Part shown: positions 5,945 to 6,995 of the stretch, piece after piece
How the letters are laid out: every line of letters starts with the position of its first letter
Numbering within the stretch: the first letter of the stretch is position 1
NCBI GenBank assembly: GCA_003542955.1
Contig: DPJP01000157.1
Coordinates: 25,410-32,404, forward strand
DNA length: 6,995 nucleotides
Direction of reading: 5' to 3'
From: Armatimonadota bacterium
GTDB lineage: Bacteria > Armatimonadota > Zipacnadia > Zipacnadales > UBA11051
Position numbers and translations under genes: made by a program
Notes under the pieces: generated by a model
Seen by the model: the letters and a program-made list of their open reading frames with translations, nothing else
Told to the model about the DNA's origin: nothing
Database searches by the model: none

Positions 5945-6568
5945 ATGGCAGGCGATGGCGACAACAGGGGCGGTGGACTGGGTTGCGGCTTGCTGCTGCT
6001 GTGCGCCGCTGTTGCCACGCTGGTGGCAGGCGCACTTGCCTACCACCACGGCCCGCGTTGGCCGCGGATGCTGACGCACGGGCCGCCCGGGGTGGTCATC
6101 CATCACTCGGCAACGGGGGCGACGGCCTCGGGCCGAACCGTCGATGCCGCCTTCATCGACCAGTCCCATGAGCGCCGGGGGTGGGGTGTCACCGAGGGCG
6201 GCGTTGACTATCACATCGGCTACCACTACGTGATTCTGCCCGATGGCACCGTTGAGCCGGGCCGTCCGGAGTGGCTTCCGGGCGCCCATGCAGTCGGCGC
6301 GAACGACTACCTGGGCATCTGCCTGGTCGGGAACTTCTCGTCGAAGGCGAACCCGACGGGCGCCGATCAGCCCGCGCGCCCCACGACGGAGCAGATGGCC
6401 GCTCTGAAGGACCTGATCGGGACACTGATGCGCAAGTACCGGTTCGGGCCAGACCGCATCTACGGGCACCGCGACTTCGCGGCGACCGACTGCCCCGGGG
6501 ATCGTTTTCCGCTCGATGAACTCAAGCGCGAGTTGGGTGCGCGCGGTAGTCGTGATAGCGCAAGGTGA
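5945..6568 (+). CDS. Membrane-anchored N-acetylmuramoyl-L-alanine amidase (Amidase_2/PGRP fold)
   Basis: The 207-residue product is a zinc amidase that would cut the bond between N-acetylmuramic acid and the stem peptide of peptidoglycan. Residues 11-32 form one hydrophobic segment (GLGCGLLLLCAAVATLVAGA core), so the protein is probably anchored in the inner membrane with its enzyme domain outside the cytoplasm. The catalytic domain runs from about 48 to 190: VVIHHSATG (50-58) with zinc His 53, GYHYVILPDG (92-101) with the conserved Tyr 93, and GHRDFAATDCPGD (174-186) with zinc ligands His 175 and Cys 183, spaced 8 apart as in T7 lysozyme. The position of the T7 lysozyme catalytic Lys is Thr 181, as in many PGRP-type amidases. 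The ATG at 5945 has only a weak GCGGGG 5 nt upstream. An in-frame ATG at 5903 would add 14 Arg-rich residues. Role could be wall turnover, recycling or competition. Confidence 0.88.
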   Translation: MAGDGDNRGGGLGCGLLLLCAAVATLVAGALAYHHGPRWPRMLTHGPPGVVIHHSATGATASGRTVDAAFIDQSHERRGWGVTEGGVDYHIGYHYVILPDGTVEPGRPEWLPGAHAVGANDYLGICLVGNFSSKANPTGADQPARPTTEQMAALKDLIGTLMRKYRFGPDRIYGHRDFAATDCPGDRFPLDELKRELGARGSRDSAR

Positions 6569-6690
6569 TTAACGGGAAAAAAGGCGTCCGGTGAAGGATT
6601 GGCCCAAGATGCGGCGAATGAGTACGGTGAACAGGGCGTTGTGGAAGCGTGGCCTGCTGCAAGCCAGCTCGATGCGTGGGAGTGATAGGA
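6569..6690 (+). other. Spacer between the amidase gene and the next gene
   Basis: This 122-bp stretch begins with a short AT-leaning run (TTAACGGGAAAAAA, about 6569-6583). It holds no ORF I would defend, no clear promoter pair and no strong hairpin with a T-run. The Shine-Dalgarno of the following gene (GGGAG, 6678-6682) lies at its right end. Confidence 0.5.
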
Positions 6691-6995
6691 TTGGATACTC
6701 GTGTCAGCCCGGCCGTGGTGGTTGTCGTGCTCGTACTCGTGGCGGCGATACTACTGGCCATCTGGTACTACATGAACGCGGCGAAACCGGCACAGCCGAG
6801 CGATATGGAGGCCATGCCGGCTCCACCTATCGACAACCCGCCGCCGGATGCCGTACCGGCGACGGACGATCAGGCGGATGATCAGCAACCGGCTGACGCG
6901 GGGAAGCCGGATGCCGGCGAGCAGCCGGTCACCGGAGCGGAGGGTTCGGCCCCGCAATCGCCTGAGACCGCAAGCGGCGCCGGAGAGGCCCCCGC
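6691..6995 (+). CDS. Membrane-anchored Pro/Ala/Asp-rich protein, N-terminal part (partial)
   Basis: A frame that remains open to the right edge starts with TTG at 6691, 8 nt after GGGAG (6678-6682). The product begins MDTRVSPA, then a hydrophobic run of about 19 residues (VVVVVLVLVAAILLAIWYY, about 9-27) that reads as a single membrane anchor or uncleaved signal. From about residue 29 it becomes a low-complexity linker rich in Pro, Ala, Asp, Gln and Glu (for example PPPDAVPATDDQADDQQPAD), which continues to the window end. Such a layout is typical of envelope proteins with a periplasmic domain after a flexible spacer, but that domain is not visible here, so no function is assigned. A GTG at 6682 is an alternative start that would add three residues. 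The frame is open back to a stop at 6628-6630. The other frames through this region give Arg/Gly-rich products without a membrane segment. Confidence 0.7.
   Translation, partial: MDTRVSPAVVVVVLVLVAAILLAIWYYMNAAKPAQPSDMEAMPAPPIDNPPPDAVPATDDQADDQQPADAGKPDAGEQPVTGAEGSAPQSPETASGAGEAP

Noticed and set aside
6603..6615. Possible sigma-54-type site TGGCCC...TGC before the last gene
   Set aside because: The GG and GC elements are 10 rather than 12 bases apart, and the match outside them is poor.

Overview
The window is a GC-rich bacterial stretch with tightly packed genes on both strands and no tRNA, rRNA, CRISPR array or recognisable transposase. Gene content (class II lysyl-tRNA synthetase, a decaprenyl-phosphate phosphoribosyltransferase-type UbiA enzyme, a ceramidase-like hydrolase, a large 'DxWWH' membrane protein, a peptidoglycan amidase) and the GGGGACAG-type intergenic repeats suit an environmental bacterium from a group such as Armatimonadota, Planctomycetota or a neighbouring phylum. 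That placement is a guess from gene style, not from a marker I can align.

Layout. Positions 2-2577 (+ strand) look like one transcription unit: the C-terminal tail of an upstream protein resembling the acyl-ACP reductase/COG5322 dehydrogenase family, then lysS after 16 nt, then the polyprenyl-phosphate phosphoribosyltransferase after 1 nt. Positions 2580-2932 hold a non-coding cluster of inverted and direct repeats between two convergent genes. It consists of two ~111-bp copies of a REP-like element plus a degenerate third piece and several perfect 8-10 bp stems. Positions 2938-5759 (- strand) are a two-gene unit: a neutral/alkaline ceramidase-like protein followed, through a 4-bp GTGA overlap, by a polytopic GT-C-like membrane protein. 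A 185-bp divergent spacer then leads to a + strand gene for a membrane-anchored zinc amidase (5945-6568). The window ends inside a + strand gene with a probable TTG start (6691 onward) encoding a membrane-anchored Pro/Ala/Asp-rich protein.

How the genes may relate. The phosphoribosyltransferase makes a lipid-linked pentose donor, the membrane protein resembles enzymes that use lipid-linked sugars, and the amidase cuts peptidoglycan. The neighbourhood therefore leans towards the cell envelope, but nothing in the sequence proves a shared pathway. The points most worth a second look are the repeat cluster with its mutually exclusive hairpins, the ceramidase-like protein whose catalytic-serine position reads Lys, and its translational coupling to an uncharacterised membrane protein. 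I do not see a clear new defence or mobile system here.
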